From Symbiodinium natans (Eukaryota > Sar > Dinophyceae > Suessiales > Symbiodiniaceae): DNA of 64,000 nt. Positions 11,501 to 21,840 of the stretch are shown one piece after another (position 1 is the first letter of the stretch; the number at the start of each line of letters is the position of its first letter). Made by a program: the position numbers and the translations under genes. The stretch spans positions 391,343 to 455,342 of the forward strand of contig CAJNDS010002235.1 of NCBI GenBank assembly GCA_905221605.1, given 5' to 3'. Under the pieces are notes generated by a model. The model ran no database searches, was not told the origin of the DNA, and saw nothing but the letters and a program-made list of their open reading frames with translations.

Positions 11501-11902
11501 ACTTTCTTGCGATCGTCACCGAACCCTTGAATAAGGTACCTTCAAGAAGGGTGAAGGGCACAAAGGCTCGAAGTATCTACACCTTCAACTTCTCCACACC
11601 CCAGCAAGCAGTTCTGTCGACGTTGAGTCGAGTTCAACGTCCTGAAACCCTAAACCTAAACCCTAAACCCTAAACCCTAAACCCTAAACCCTAAACCCTA
11701 AACCCTGTTCATCCCACCGGTCGCAGTTTCGTCTTCCTCGCAAAGAACCTTTGGCATGAACACCCCCTAAACCCTAAACCCTAAACCCTAAACCCGAAAC
11801 CCTCGACAGGGATTCAAGGTCCTCGGATGCGGCCTGGCAGCGAGCATCTGCACAACGTTCGGGGCTCCGTTAGCCACCGCTGACCTTGGCCCCGAAACGT
11901 GA
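5542..11902 (+). CDS. Intron-rich plus-strand gene or genes, product unknown
   Basis: Plus-strand exon-like islands lie at about 5542-5604 (ATG at 5542), 6567-6660, 6831-6910, 7102-7178, 7340-7452, 7714-7826, 8250-8360, 8691-8830, 9341-9412, 9501-9564, 9670-9763, 9942-9998, 10588-10710, 10735-10803, 11278-11385, 11404-11482, 11510-11648, 11705-11762 and 11810-11902, the last ending in TGA. Examples of the peptides are WKSVLRLAQEEWRDEQ (7.4 kb) and RPKPEEAEIATLGSAS (10.6 kb). The 6831 island follows a good acceptor, TTCCCTTCCAG. The final island contains a hydrophobic segment (LGCGLAASICTTFGAPLA). The spacers are telomeric arrays in both orientations and TIR elements. Consistent strand use over 6.4 kb argues for one or a few genes; the number of genes, exact joins and function are unknown. 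Confidence 0.5.
5659..6085. repeat. TTTAGGG arrays at 5659-5709 and 5985-6085
   Basis: Seven and about fourteen units, separated by unique DNA. The second array is almost perfect. Confidence 0.9.
6492..6981. repeat. Alternating-orientation telomeric arrays
   Basis: CCCTAAA at 6492-6555, TTTAGGG at 6690-6758 and CCCTAAA at 6910-6981, with coding-like islands 6567-6660 and 6831-6910 in the gaps. The last array abuts TIR element A copy 3. Confidence 0.9.
6981..7080. mobile_element. TIR element family A, copy 3
   Basis: CTTGGGATGTTCCCCC left end and GGGGGAACATCT right end, with ATACTAACAG and TTGTTAGTAT as inner complementary arms. It is followed by the 7102-7178 island. Confidence 0.85.
7494..7590. 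mobile_element. TIR element family D, copy 2
   Basis: GTTCATAGTTGGGATAG at the left, TTACCCCACTATGACAAAG at the right, and the family core TTGAGTTTAAGTACCC. GT and AG are at the ends. Confidence 0.85.
8032..8125. mobile_element. TIR element family A, copy 4 (right end eroded)
   Basis: Left end GTTGGGATGCTCCC and core CAGACCTTAATCGGGATTATA. The right TIR is no longer recognisable. Confidence 0.65.
8506..8615. mobile_element. Hairpin element family I
   Basis: Terminal arms CCCAGAGGGTCCATTTG and CAAATGGACCCTCTGGG are exact complements. The inner arms ACTATTATGG and CCATAATAGT also pair. Single copy in this window. Confidence 0.85.
9541..9669. repeat. CCCTAAA array flanked by a 23-bp direct duplication
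   Basis: The stretches 9541-9563 and 9645-9667 match at 20 of 23 positions (shared core TAGAGAAG) and enclose degenerate CCCTAAA units (about 9563-9644). Both flanks belong to coding-like islands on the plus strand, so this looks like telomeric DNA inserted into an exon with target duplication. Confidence 0.85.
9837..9923. repeat. CCCCAAA/CCCTAAA array
   Basis: Six CCCCAAA-type units followed by about six exact CCCTAAA units. A weak ~15-bp direct similarity flanks it (about 9817 and 9917). Confidence 0.8.
10012..10410. repeat. 400-bp TTTAGGG/TTTGGGG array, largest in the window
   Basis: About 56 heptamers alternate between TTTAGGG and TTTGGGG in an irregular order. It sits between coding-like islands at 9942-9998 and 10588-10710, so it would be intronic in the gene model. 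Confidence 0.9.
11029..11130. mobile_element. TIR element family E, copy 1
   Basis: Left TTGCCCAG, right CTGGGCATCCTAG, internal AAAAGGGTGCCCTTTTTTGC and a GGGAACCTAAACCCCC block shared with the copy at 27725. Confidence 0.8.
11645..11706. repeat. CCCTAAA array
   Basis: Nine units between the coding-like islands 11510-11648 and 11705-11762. An intronic position is inferred. Confidence 0.9.
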
Positions 11903-11977
11903 TGGAGTTTGAAGAGTTTAGGGCTTAGGTACTTCTCAAGAATCCGTAGTTGGGGAGTTTCGGATTATTTCGGGATC

Positions 11978-12752
11978 TCATTCCTCAAATTCCGGAGACA
12001 GAATTTCCAGCTTGAAGTGTTCCAGGGTTTTCGAGTCTGCGCTCTTGCGAAGAGACACCTGAAACCTTTTATGCCCCTTAAACCCTAAGCATTCAGCTCT
12101 CAACCCCTGCCACTGCACTCCCCTCAGCATAACACAAACATGTTTGCTCAAATACTCTCTTGGGTTTGATGCCAGCAAACAACAATTCCGAAGGGCTGTG
12201 TAGTGATGCCCTGCTGAGGCTGCGCTTTAGGGTTCATGGTTTATACACAGCACTGTTCCTGCACACGCCCTGTGCGAATTTTGCACACACCGCATCAGAG
12301 CCCTCCCAGTCCCCTACTCCTACTGAACTCAAAAAAACTTGAACACTTGAACCCCCCAAAAACCTAAACTAATCCGCTGAGGGCGGAGGCCTGAGGCGTT
12401 TAGATAGGCAGCCAGACCGCCCTGCCCCTGCCAACACGGAGGCCGAGTTCTTTTCTTCAGCCCTACAAGCCCTAAGCGCGCCCTGAGAGCCCTAACTCCC
12501 AAAACCCAAAGCCAGCCCAAAGCCAAGCCCTAAGCCCTGAGCCTCCAAACCGGCCCCGAAAACCATCCCACCCCCCCCATCCCCCCCCCCCCCCCACCCC
12601 CCCCCCCCCCCCAATCCCCCAACCCCCCCCCCCCCAACCCTTTACAGGGTACAGCACGTGTTGTCCGGCGCGTTGCCCCCCCTACCCCTTGCTGCCGCCT
12701 CGGTACCCTTGCCGAAGCGGCCTCGCGTTACTGATTTCGAGAAACAGCTGAA
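11978..12752 (-). CDS. 3' exons of a minus-strand gene, product unknown
   Basis: Islands in transcript order: about 12690-12752, 12368-12466, 12248-12325, 12095-12236 and 11978-12064. The last reads KTLEHFKLEILSPEFEE and ends in TGA at 11978-11980, so it is a good C-terminal exon. The 12095-12236 island contains SELLFAGIKPKRVFEQ. Here the spacers are short and C-rich (C runs at 12565-12625) rather than telomeric. The stop lies 75 bp from the stop of the convergent plus-strand gene. The gene may continue upstream into the 12.9-15.6 kb block. Confidence 0.5.
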
Positions 12753-12939
12753 ATAACACCAGTTCAGAAACCTAATTTAAACCCTCAGCCCCCAACTTTG
12801 AAAGCTTCCAGTCCCTAACGAGAAAGTCCTGAACCCTAAACTTGAGAGCCCTGAAACCCTAAAAGCTCAGTTCAAAAAAGCTTCATAAGACCGTAAACCA
12901 ACCCTGAAAGCGGGAGCAGCTTCATTTTGAGCTTTCGAC

Positions 12940-13160
12940 CATCTGGCTAACAGCTCCCCTGTTGATTTCGCGCGTTTGCTCCACCTTTGATGTTGCGCGC
13001 TTTTGATCATCTTGCTAACGGCTCACGCTCTTGATCTTGCACGTTTTCTACCATCTTGCTGACGGCTCGCCCTCTTGATGTTGCGCGTTTGTTCAAACAT
13101 GTTGCTAACGGCTCCCCCTTTTGATTTCGAATGTTTTCGACCATCTTGCTAACAGCTCCC
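12940..13160. repeat. Tandem 44-46 bp repeat
   Basis: The core CATCTTGCTAACGGCTC starts at 13008, 13052, 13098 and 13142, with a diverged copy at 12940. On the minus strand it encodes a ~15-residue peptide repeat (AVSKMVEN...EPLA), so it may be the tail of the coding-like block upstream. Confidence 0.8.
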
Positions 13161-15587
13161 CCTATTGAATTTGTTTTTTCCGTCTCGCGGCCCCTCTTGA
13201 TTTTCGCCTGTGCAAGAAAGCGTCGGCGACGATGTGAATCATCGCTCCGACAACCATCCATGTTGTCAAGACCACGCATGGTTGCCCCACATGTGCTCCG
13301 TATTGTCTTGAATCCAACCAAGCGCAGAGCCGCAGCCGCAGCATCCATCGCTATTGACTGGGAAACGATAAACGCAACCAAGTCGACGACGTAAGCACGA
13401 TGCTCGGAGGGCACGACAATGTAAGGGCAAAGGGGAATGTCGAAGACGCCCAGAGCACGCAGAGCCGCGCCACGCCTCTCGCGCGGAGATGCATCTGCTG
13501 CTTCGCATCCACGTGACCGCTTCTTCGGCTTGAAGCGGCTTGAAAACCCGAGCTTCCTGTAGGGGCGCAGAGGAGCCGTCAATAGCAACGATTGCACCAG
13601 ATTTGGCGAACTTAGCGGACTTCGTCCTAGAGACGTGGAAGTTCAGATGCTTGGAATGTCAAGAGCACGACCTGCGCCAAAGTTCTTGGCAGTGGCACAC
13701 CGCACTGCAGGCGCGCAAAGACCACGGCTTGGACGTTCTCAGAGACCTGACCTCGCAATCTGTGACACAAGCCTGCTCCGACAAAGTCCAGGAAAGGGGC
13801 ACGCAGCGCCCCTTGGTTGAAAGTGCGCCGACACACCCGGCGGAGCCAGTCCGTCGCTTGACGCCCTGCGGGATTCGGTTTGACTCTTGTTCTGCAAACA
13901 ACTGTACTACAAACTGGGGGAAAACGTGCCACGAGGCAGGGGTCTGTATAAGTAGCTACATAGCTACAACACTTGGCATCGCGGAAGACCTCAATGACAA
14001 CATACTCCCCGGGCTCTTCGGGGTCAAAGCAAATGGGGTAGCGGAGGTTGTCGTTGAAGCCCTTCCATTTCTGTTTCTTCTCCTCTAACTGCAGGCGGTG
14101 GCCTCTCTAGACTCTCCTGGTTCCACTTTGGCACGGCGTCGTCGTCGCCTCGGCTTTTGCGGGCGACACAAAGCGCCTCAACTTTCTGGTTTCTGAGCTG
14201 TCCTGATGTTGTTGAGTGATGTTGAGTGCGTCGCGTTCCTCTGCGCTAAAAAGCGAAGCCCAATCTGACGACGTCGGCAGTGTCACATTGTCGGTCGTCT
14301 CGTCCCTGTCGCTCACGCTGGCCTCCTTCTTGCAATAGTCGTAAACATCGGGGCGCATGAACAGCAGGCAGTCAGTATCGCTGCTCAGCTCGTACTCCTC
14401 CATAAAGCTTGTGAAGTTGCACTGCGTCTGAAGCGTACAGTAGTAGAGTTCGGAACACAAGCAGCATGGGCAGCGTCGGCTCCAACATCTCTTGCAACGA
14501 ACGACCCTGCCGCAAACTCCTCGTCTTTGCCGCCGTTGGTGCTGGTGACCCTTGCCCCGTTCTTCTGAACAATGGGTGCGACGATGTCATCGAAATGCTG
14601 AAGAAGAAGCGTAGTGCAACGACCCTCATCGGCCTTGTCCCAAAAGTAATGCGTCTGTTGGCCACTTTCGAAACGGTCTTCATTTCCGGCTTGGTGGGCT
14701 TTGTGAGGTCATCCTCCGTTGGCTGCGCGTTGGGAGGCGGACTATCAGACTATATCACAGCACAGTTGTATGATGACAGTCCCCGCCTGGGACGTTTGAA
14801 CTCCAAAACGTCCATCCTTGTAACTTCTTCATGAAGACCAATGTCACTGCGAGAGCACCAGATGTGCAAGGGCGGACGCTGTCAAGCTTTGGTTAACAAA
14901 ACGACTTTACAGAAGACCACGTTTGCTCTTGGCTGGCCCTGACACATCAATCGGCTTTCAGGCTCAATCACTGGCGCGTGGCATCTTTTCTATCTTAGAG
15001 CTCCCTGAGGAGCCTCTGTGCTTCACTCGCCATGTGTTTGTTGTCAAATGTAGCGCTGCTTTGTTTTGCGCTCTATCATGAGACGCGCCATGCGTCTTCA
15101 CTTGATTTGACGCCTGTTTTCTCAAGCAACTCACTACTTAAGTGAGTCCGTGATCCTTCGACCTTGGTAGGCATCCACACCGAAATTCTCCTCAACAAAG
15201 TCACCAAACAACTTGTCGTCATTTTGTTCAAGAAGCGCTGACCGCGGGACTTGCTCGCCAGGAGGAGTGTTTGGCGAAAAGCTCTGTGGAAGGATGCACT
15301 TCTCAACGATCAAGTTTGCGATGTCTTTCTTGCTGGATGTTACGCCAGACCCTGACTGAGAGGGCCAGCGAACATCGCAAACGATAGTTTTGGATGTTCT
15401 CAGGTAGTAGGTTCAACTTCATCCTGCGCGGGAATTTGTAGATGCTCGTCCCGCCAATCATCTTCACAGGGCCGTTTGCATCGTTCACCACCGCCTTGTG
15501 CTGATAAGCCATGCCTTGGCACACACATGCTCCAAAATGCCTCAAGTTGCTCTTGGCCGGAGGCTCTGTGATTTTGCAATTTTGCAA
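13007..15587 (-). pseudogene. Frame-broken minus-strand coding block, telomere-free
   Basis: For 2.6 kb there is no telomeric repeat, and the minus strand carries successive coding-like stretches in different frames. About 15587-15400 contains QHKAVVNDANGPVKMIGG; 15391-15140 contains EQNDDKLFGDFVEENFG; about 14720-14462 contains QTHYFWDKADEGRC and, one frame on, TLLLQHFDDIVAPIVQ-type sequence; 14460-14107 contains YELSSDTDCLLFMRPDVYDY; 14100-13870 contains YPICFDPEEPGEYVVIEVF; 13640-13530 contains SGAIVAIDGSSAPLQEA; 13500-13300 contains YVVDLVAFIVSQSIAMD. At least six frame changes and an in-frame TAG (14107) occur with no obvious GT-AG introns, which suggests a decayed gene. The alternative is a gene with many very short or non-canonical introns. 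No family was recognised. Confidence 0.5.
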
Positions 15588-15599
15588 TGTCTTACGCTT

Positions 15600-16060
15600 G
15601 ACTCGCGCACTCTACAACTGAACCCCAAACCCGTAAAAGAAACAGCCCTTCAAACGAAGATGTCGTTGCGTTAATCGCTGTAGTCCGAATTTAACAGGGG
15701 GGGGGGGGGGGGGGCTTCTTATTTTATCACCTTATTCCTAAACCTTCTTCCGATGAAACACAAGTTAGGTAAGAAGACCATTTCCATTTCTCGTAGAAGG
15801 ATTAAGGAAATAATCCTGAAACGAGCCTCTTTGCACGGCGCCAAAGCGTGAAACTGAATTTAAGCTTCCTTCCTTCCGAAGGAAGCTTAATCCCTGTTCC
15901 CCTAGGAAGAAAAAAAGGATCCTTTTTGTTCATATATTAGGAAGCCCATAACCCAAAAAGAAAAAAGGATCCCTAACACTGATCGAGGAAAGACGAAATT
16001 TGAATTTAATCTGCTGCGTGCTTCAACGAGATCACTCGGTCACTCGCCCTTCGGTTTTCA
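15600..16060. other. AT-rich non-coding stretch with small hairpins
   Basis: Contains a run of 17 or more G near 15698, a hairpin at 15860-15890 (TTAAGCTTCCTT paired with AAGGAAGCTTAA) and two copies of AAGAAAAAAAGGATCC (about 15907 and 15958). No exon-like island was seen. Confidence 0.5.
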
Positions 16061-16158
16061 CACTTTTAGGGGTTTAGGGTTTAGGGTTTAGGGTTTCGGG
16101 TTTAGGGTTTAGGGTTCCGCTTGGCGCGCTTCGACGGCTGCTGGATCACAGGCTCTAC

Positions 16159-16270
16159 TTGGAGGATCATGGGATTTACTAAGTAGGTTTATAAGTTTAT
16201 AAGTACCCGGATTGGGGTAAGAAGTAATTGTAACTATAGTTGCCCTAATTATACACCCTACTTACTGCGT
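16159..16270. mobile_element. TIR element family G, copy 1
   Basis: Left CTTGGAGGATCATGGGATTTACTAAGTAGG, read in two parts, and right ATACACCCTACTTACT. It shares the TAAGTAGG/CCTACTTA arms with copies at 19037, 50357 and 50796. Confidence 0.65.
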
Positions 16271-16701
16271 GGTAGTACTTATCTACAGTTTAGTAATTAG
16301 TAGGAATAACCCATAAAACTGTAGGTAAAGAGGGTCCAAGGTTAAGCACGGAGGCCCCGTCCTCAGAGGGATTTGAATTCGAATTCAATTCAGAAGCCAT
16401 TCCACAACTTAAATTCGAAGCAAGTCTAACACTCGAATATTAATTCTTTACTGAATCGGAAATTCAACCTTATTCGGTCTTAAGGTGGCGTTGGGTAGGT
16501 CGCGTGGCTGAGTTGCTGTTGTGCCTATGGTGGGTTCCTGTCTGAAGGTGTGGGGTTTGGATTTGGGTCAAGCCCGCAGCCTGTGGACCATGTATACCTT
16601 GGGAGGGGAGGGGGAGGGGGGGGGAATATGAAGTGAAAGTTAATGGTTTTCCATGGGTGCTAGCGGTTCTGCTGGGCTTTAATGGAGGTGGGTTTAGGGT
16701 T

Positions 16702-18395
16702 CAGTGATTTGGCTTCCAAGGGAATGAAAGGCTCGAGAACTAAAACTAAGGAGAGTCGCCCGGAAAGCACGCCGGTCACCTGCAAATTCTTCTTTATATA
16801 GCCCGTGATACAACCGTGATTAGCGATCACGTGACTATCGCGTGATCGCTAATCACGGCTGTATCGCGGGCTATACAACGGGATATTAAACAAGTTTTAA
16901 CCCTAGACCCTAGACCAAAGACCCTAGACCCTAAACCCTAAACCCTAAACCCTACGGGGGTAACCGCAAAACTTTCATTAAAGACCGCAACTGGCTCGCC
17001 ACTTACCCCGGCTAAGGGCTTTAGGGGGTTGAGGGCTGAGGGTAGGGTTTGTGTGTAAGTCTGCCCGTTTAGCCGTTTAGCCGTTTAGGGTTTATAGGGT
17101 ATAGGGTATAGGGTTTAGGGTTTAGGGTTAGGGTTTAGGGTTTAGGGTTTAGGGTTTAGGGTTTAGGGTTTAGGGTTTAGGGTTTAGGGTTTAGGGTTTA
17201 GGGTTTAGGGTTTAGGGTTTAGGGTTTAGGGTTTAGGGTTTAGGGTTTAGGGTTTAGGGTTTGGGGTTTAGGGTTCCCCGGCCGAGCGACATGAGCGGTG
17301 ACCTCCCGGAGTTGGACACCAAGTTCACCTGGGTGCAGGGGCTTGGAGGGCTTTCGGGCTACAGGGAAAGATGGGCCAACTCTGGGTCCTAGCCCTAAAC
17401 CCTAAACCCTAAACCCTAAACCCTAAACCCTAAACCCTAAACCCTAAACCCTAAACCCTAAACCCTAAACCCTAAACCCTAAACCCCCGGCCCTAAACCC
17501 TAAACCCCTAAACACAAAAATCAATTAGGGTTTAAGAGCTTAAGCGTTTAAGGGTTTTGAGGGCGAAGCCTTGAAAGCTTATAGTGCTCATAAGCTGGGC
17601 CTTTATCGAGCGCTAGACGGTTCAGATGTCAGGTTTATAGGGTTTTAGGGTTCAGGATTTCCCGAGCAAAGTACTTACCTACCTTCCCTAAACCCTAAAC
17701 CCTAAACCCTAAACCCTAAACCCTAAACCCTAAACCCTAAGCCCTAAACCCTAAACCCTGGACCCTAAACCATGAAACCCTGAACCCTATACCGGCATGC
17801 AGCCAAGAGGCATCCGCCCGGCCCCGAATGAGCACTTCTACGGCTTCCGTGGCACGCTTGCGCACAGCAAATCCTGGGTCTGCGGGTTTAGGGCATAGGG
17901 CTGTCTCTGGGTTCACGGATTAGGGTACGGATTAGGGGGACTGCCTCAGTTCATGCCCGTAAACGACAAGCAAGCTAAGTATGCACCGACCCTCGAACAC
18001 CCTGAACCTACTTGAGCCCTGAAATCTTGAACCCTGAAACCCAAACCCTCTGAACCCTCTGAACCCTCTGAATCCTCTGAACCCTCGGAACCCTCGGAAC
18101 CCTCAACCCGTTCAGGGGCTGCTTGCAGGATGAGTCGCGAAGGGCCGTCCAGCCTCGGCAACCCCCAGGACTTGTTGGGGTTTAGGGTTTAGGGTTTAGG
18201 GTTTCGGGTGTAGGGTTTAGGGTTAAGGTGAGGTCTAAAGGTGGTTTTGCGTTCGGGTTTTGTGGTTTTCAAAGCAGTTCAAACATCAGGCGACATGGGC
18301 TTGGAGGAAAATGGGATCTTCTTCTTCGGCCCCTGGGACTCCCAGTCTCGGCATGTTGGAAGCCCCCCCCGCACCCAAGTCACCGGGTCTGTGGG
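16702..18395 (+). CDS. Intron-rich plus-strand gene, product unknown
   Basis: Islands at about 16702-16782 (SRTKTKESRPESTPVT), 17281-17389 (ATG at 17291, then SGDLPELDTKFTWVQG), 17560-17643 (EGEALKAYSAHKLGLYRALD), 17806-17890 (PAPNEHFYGFRGTLAH), 18113-18178 and 18270-18395 (GDMGLEENGIFFFGPWD). All are on the plus strand and separated by telomeric arrays. The hydrophilic, mixed composition is coding-like; no domain was recognised. Confidence 0.5.
16797..16875. mobile_element. Near-perfect 79-bp palindrome
   Basis: Arms of about 35 bp beginning TATAGCCCGTGATACA and ending TGTATCGCGGGCTATA pair with very few mismatches around a ~9 bp loop. The inner part is TTAGCGATCACG/CGTGATCGCTAA. The near identity of the arms implies recent origin. 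No second copy in this window. Confidence 0.9.
17088..17275. repeat. TTTAGGG array, ~25 units
   Basis: Nearly perfect after a start of TATAGGG variants. It lies directly 5' of the 17281-17389 island. Confidence 0.9.
17391..17790. repeat. CCCTAAA arrays at 17391-17513 and 17691-17790
   Basis: About 15 and 14 units flanking the 17560-17643 coding-like island. Confidence 0.9.
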
Positions 18396-18547
18396 TTTTA
18401 CAGGGTTTTATGGGTTTATGGGCTTGGAGGGTTTATGGGTGTATGGGGTTTAGAGGGTTATGGGCTTAGGGGATTTGTACGATCTATGGGCTTTTGGGTT
18501 TAGAGAGTTGTGGGCTTAGGGGCTTTATAGGAGAGACTCATCGGCAG

Positions 18548-18646
18548 CTGCACCGCGTACCAGGCTCCCGGCCGTAGTCATCCTGGGCATTGATGTCCGC
18601 CCCTTGCTCGAGCAGCGCTCGCAGGACATTGACGTCACCTGCAAGC
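18548..18646 (-). CDS. Exon with an ankyrin repeat
   Basis: The minus strand encodes GDVNVLRALLEQGADINAQD followed by DYGREP. This matches the ankyrin consensus helix-turn-helix plus beta hairpin (GxxxxVxxLLxxGADxNxxDxxGxTP). The adjoining CCCTAAA array (18651-18738) would be intronic, upstream of this exon. Ankyrin repeats mediate protein binding; the full protein is not resolved. Minus islands at 20697-20800 (GDEDPNARSAGGAGGKP, possibly another repeat), 21330-21400, 21468-21548 and 21590-21720 may belong to the same gene. Confidence 0.7.
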
Positions 18647-18650
18647 CTAA

Positions 18651-18738
18651 ACCCTAAACCCTAAACCCTAAACCCTAAACCCTAAACCCTAAACCCTAAA
18701 CCCTAAACCCTAAACCCTAAAACCCTAAACCCTAAACC
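18651..18738. repeat. CCCTAAA array
   Basis: Twelve units with one extra-A unit, immediately beside the ankyrin exon. Confidence 0.9.
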
Positions 18739-18819
18739 GGTGTAGGGCAAGGCGTGGAGGGTCTAGGAGGGTTTACGACTTCGGGACGTGGGTTCAGGGC
18801 TTCTCCACCTAGGGGTACA

Positions 18820-18860
18820 CCTTCTTCTTCTTATTATTATTATTATATATATATATATAT
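18820..18860. repeat. CTT/TTA/TA microsatellite
   Basis: Compound (CTT)n(TTA)n(TA)n run. Confidence 0.9.
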
Positions 18861-18919
18861 GGTGCTTACTGGTTTAGGGTTTAGGGTTCCCCCAAACCCT
18901 AAATCCGCAACTCGGGAAC

Positions 18920-20345
18920 CTACCGAAGGACAGAACACAGTCCAGAGCTGTAGCTGCAGGCACATGGTCGACCATGAACCCCATGCTGCGACTTCAATTC
19001 CCAGACGCGGCAAGGTGCTACAATAAGCAGGTCCCCTACTTGGAGGACCATGGGACTTCGTAAGAAGGGTTATCAGTACCCTAATTGGGATTATCAGTGA
19101 TTGCAAATATAGCTGCCCTACTTATAACTTGAGGGCAAGGGGTCAGGGGGTGTTGAGGTTAGGGTGAAGCGAATCAGGTTCACCTTAAACTACATCCCCG
19201 AACCCAACAGTCTGACAAAGGAGGACCTGTAGCCGACACTGTAGCCTAAGCGAGATAATTATCAGATATCTCACCTGAGCCGTCTCTTGGTTCGGGGAGT
19301 AAGGCTGTTGAGACCTCCACAAAACAACTGCGCTGAACCCTGAACAAAAGTTTAAGCATTCATCACCGCCTAAGCTCTAAACCCTGAACCATAAATCCTA
19401 AACCCTAAACGCTAAGCCCTACAGACCCTAAACCCAAGATCCTAAACCCCAAACCCTCCCCCGGCCAGTTCCTATCCCTAACCAAGACCTGCATTGGCAG
19501 CCGACATTAGCTTCGTGATGCCTGCAACAGTCGGGGCAGGGGCCGGGGGGTTAGGGTTCAATTGGGGTTTGGGGCCCGGGGTCTAGGGTTGGGAGTTTGG
19601 GGTCTAGGGTTGCCTAACACATCATCTGCGCATGCATATTCCACTTGCAGTTCACATATTGTTGGAACATGCCAAAATGAAAAGAAGATACAACGAAAAC
19701 ACTAAGCACACCTGAGTCCCGGTCCTGAACACAAACAAGCTAAATTCGACGTGCAAACATCAAGCAAGCGGTCCCCGAACACTGAACCCTGCACCCTAGA
19801 GACATTTTTTAAAAAGGAAAGTGTATAACTTGCCTATCCTTTGATGTGGGTCAATATCCGCGACAGGTAGTCGCAACCCCAGGCTGAAGGAGTGTCAGGG
19901 GTTAGGGGTAGACGTCACAGCACCATCTCTGGATCGCGACGCACCTCCCTGCATTTCAACACCTGGACCCCCTTTATCGGTAACGAAGTTATGGCTCCGG
20001 AATAGATTAAGAACACCAGCTAAACCCTAAACCCTAAACCCTGCGACCCAAGAGCCTTCGGAGAAATTCCGAAACCCTGGCTTGAACCATCCCAAAACTT
20101 CTAAGCCCTAACTGGGTTTACGCTTTAGGTTTAAGGGGCTTAGGGAGTTTAGGGGCTTAGTTTAGAGGTTTAGGTTTAGTGTTGTTTCCGGGGAGTATCT
20201 CTTGGCAGCAAAGAAGAGCCTCAACTGCCTCCGCCAACAGGCCGACGACGGCTAACACACAGCTTTCGCATAGCCCAAAACGTTGCACCCATAGCTCCGG
20301 GCTTCGGCGGGTTAAAGCTACATTGCCACTTCTCTATTTTCTGGG
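18920..20345 (+). CDS. Plus-strand exon-like islands, unknown
   Basis: Islands at about 18920-19018, 19157-19228 (RIRFTLNYIPEPNSLTKEDL, then TAG), 19275-19337, 19487-19545 and 20179-20345. The 19157 island is convincing; the others are moderate. They interleave with minus-strand islands of the ankyrin region, so either strand could be wrong for some of them. Confidence 0.35.
19037..19131. mobile_element. TIR element family G, copy 2
   Basis: ACTTGGAGGACCATGGGACTT at the left and CCTACTTATAACTT at the right, with TAATTGGGATTATCAG internal as in other copies. Confidence 0.6.
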
Positions 20346-20593
20346 CCCTTTTGGGCCTTTTGGGTACCCTAAACACTAGATACAAGGGTCAGCCATCTAG
20401 TGACCACATGGTACTTAGGTTCTGCTTGGAGGAAGTTCATGTGCAGTCAGGGTTTAGAAGTTTAAAATCCATTTACTTCATGATGATCTTACTGACCTAG
20501 AACCGTGCGTTTCACAGCCAAACCCTAGACCCTTCTGTAACCCTAAGCTGTCAGGGTTCAAGTCTCACCGAATGTCGACCTTCTCAAGTATAC

Positions 20594-20948
20594 AAACCCT
20601 AAACCCTAAACCCCAAACCCTAAACCCTAAACCCTAAACCCTAAACACCAAACCCCAAACCCTAAACCCTAAACCCTAAACCCCTGAACCCTTAGGCCCC
20701 AGGGCTCATGGAACCAAACCACAGGCTTCCCACCAGCGCCTCCGGCGCTGCGCGCGTTGGGATCTTCATCTCCGTCGGCCACCAGGCCCTTGAAACAAAG
20801 GCGCCAGGGGGGGGGGGGGGGGGGGGTTTTACCCCAAACCCTAAACCCTAAACCCCAAACCCTAAACCCTAAACCCCAAACCCTAAACCCCAAACCCCAA
20901 ACCCTGAACCCTAAACCCTGAACCCTAAATCCCAAACCCCAAACCCTA
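20594..20948. repeat. CCCTAAA/CCCCAAA arrays flanking an exon-like island
   Basis: Arrays at 20594-20685 and 20830-20948. A G run of about 20 sits at 20807-20826. Confidence 0.9.
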
Positions 20949-21720
20949 GGGGGTCTCGGTTTCGGGTTGGGGGCTGCAACATGATTCCGGCGGGCGTAGG
21001 TGAGGTGTCGGGCTTAGGGTCTCGGGCTCAGGTCCTCAAACCCCAGCCTTACTTCTCCAATAAACAAGAGAAATGGTTAAACTTCAGTTTTCCTACTAAA
21101 TAAGGAAGCCCAAAAAGCTTAAAGTTTAACTGTTGGCTAAGTAAGAAGCCTAGACTTGCGAGACCCTATAAAATCCAGCTAGATGTGCGGAAGCCACGTC
21201 CCAGAAGCCTACAGTAAACTCCAAAAAGTTGGAACATCCTCATCTCTCCCATTACCCCAAAGGGTATGCTAAAGGGAACCCCATGTTCCAACTTTCTGGA
21301 GTTTACTGTACACCCCAAGCCCGCAGAACCGAAAGGCCACCAAAGCTGCGAAAAAGACGCCGGGCTTCGAGGGTTTAGGGTTTCGGGTTTGGGGTTTAGG
21401 GTTCCGGGAAATGATATCCGCACTTGGGCTTTGGGCTTGATTTAGGGTCTAGGCAGCCTGTTTTGTGAAACCCCGTGTCACTCTGGTAACTGCCTGGAGA
21501 CGCTTGCTCAAGTGCGGCCCGCCTTGCAAACTCTACTCGCTCACCCCAAGCTCCAATTTCTAATTAAGGGCCCTTTTTAACTTTTTCTTTCTCTGGGTCC
21601 TCTTGACAGACATGCTGCAGCTTGGCCCACGCCAGTCGTCTTGGCAGAGATAGAGCCGCGCACGCCCACGAGGGCGCACATGGCGAGATACACGTCCTTC
21701 AGGGACATTAGTGTGCTATA
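20697..21720 (-). CDS. Minus-strand exon-like islands upstream of the ankyrin exon
   Basis: Transcript order: 21590-21720 (SLKDVYLAMCALVGVRGS), 21468-21548 (RVEFARRAALEQASPGSY), 21330-21400 and 20697-20800. All read on the minus strand, like the ankyrin exon at 18.6 kb. The TIR element at 21210-21310 lies between two of them, as an intron would. Confidence 0.45.
21210..21310. mobile_element. TIR element family N
   Basis: 27-bp terminal arms with one mismatch: TACAGTAAACTCCA...GTTGGAACA at the left and TGTTCCAAC...TGGAGTTTACTGTA at the right. Single copy in this window; on the minus strand it sits between exon-like islands. Confidence 0.9.
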
Positions 21721-21840
21721 CCCATGTCTATAGTACTTCACCCCTTCCCTCCCCCCCACAAAAAAAGAGCAGCAGTCCTAAACTCTATAACCACGCAACC
21801 CTGGAATCCATGAGCCCCACACCCCATTCAACCCCATGTT

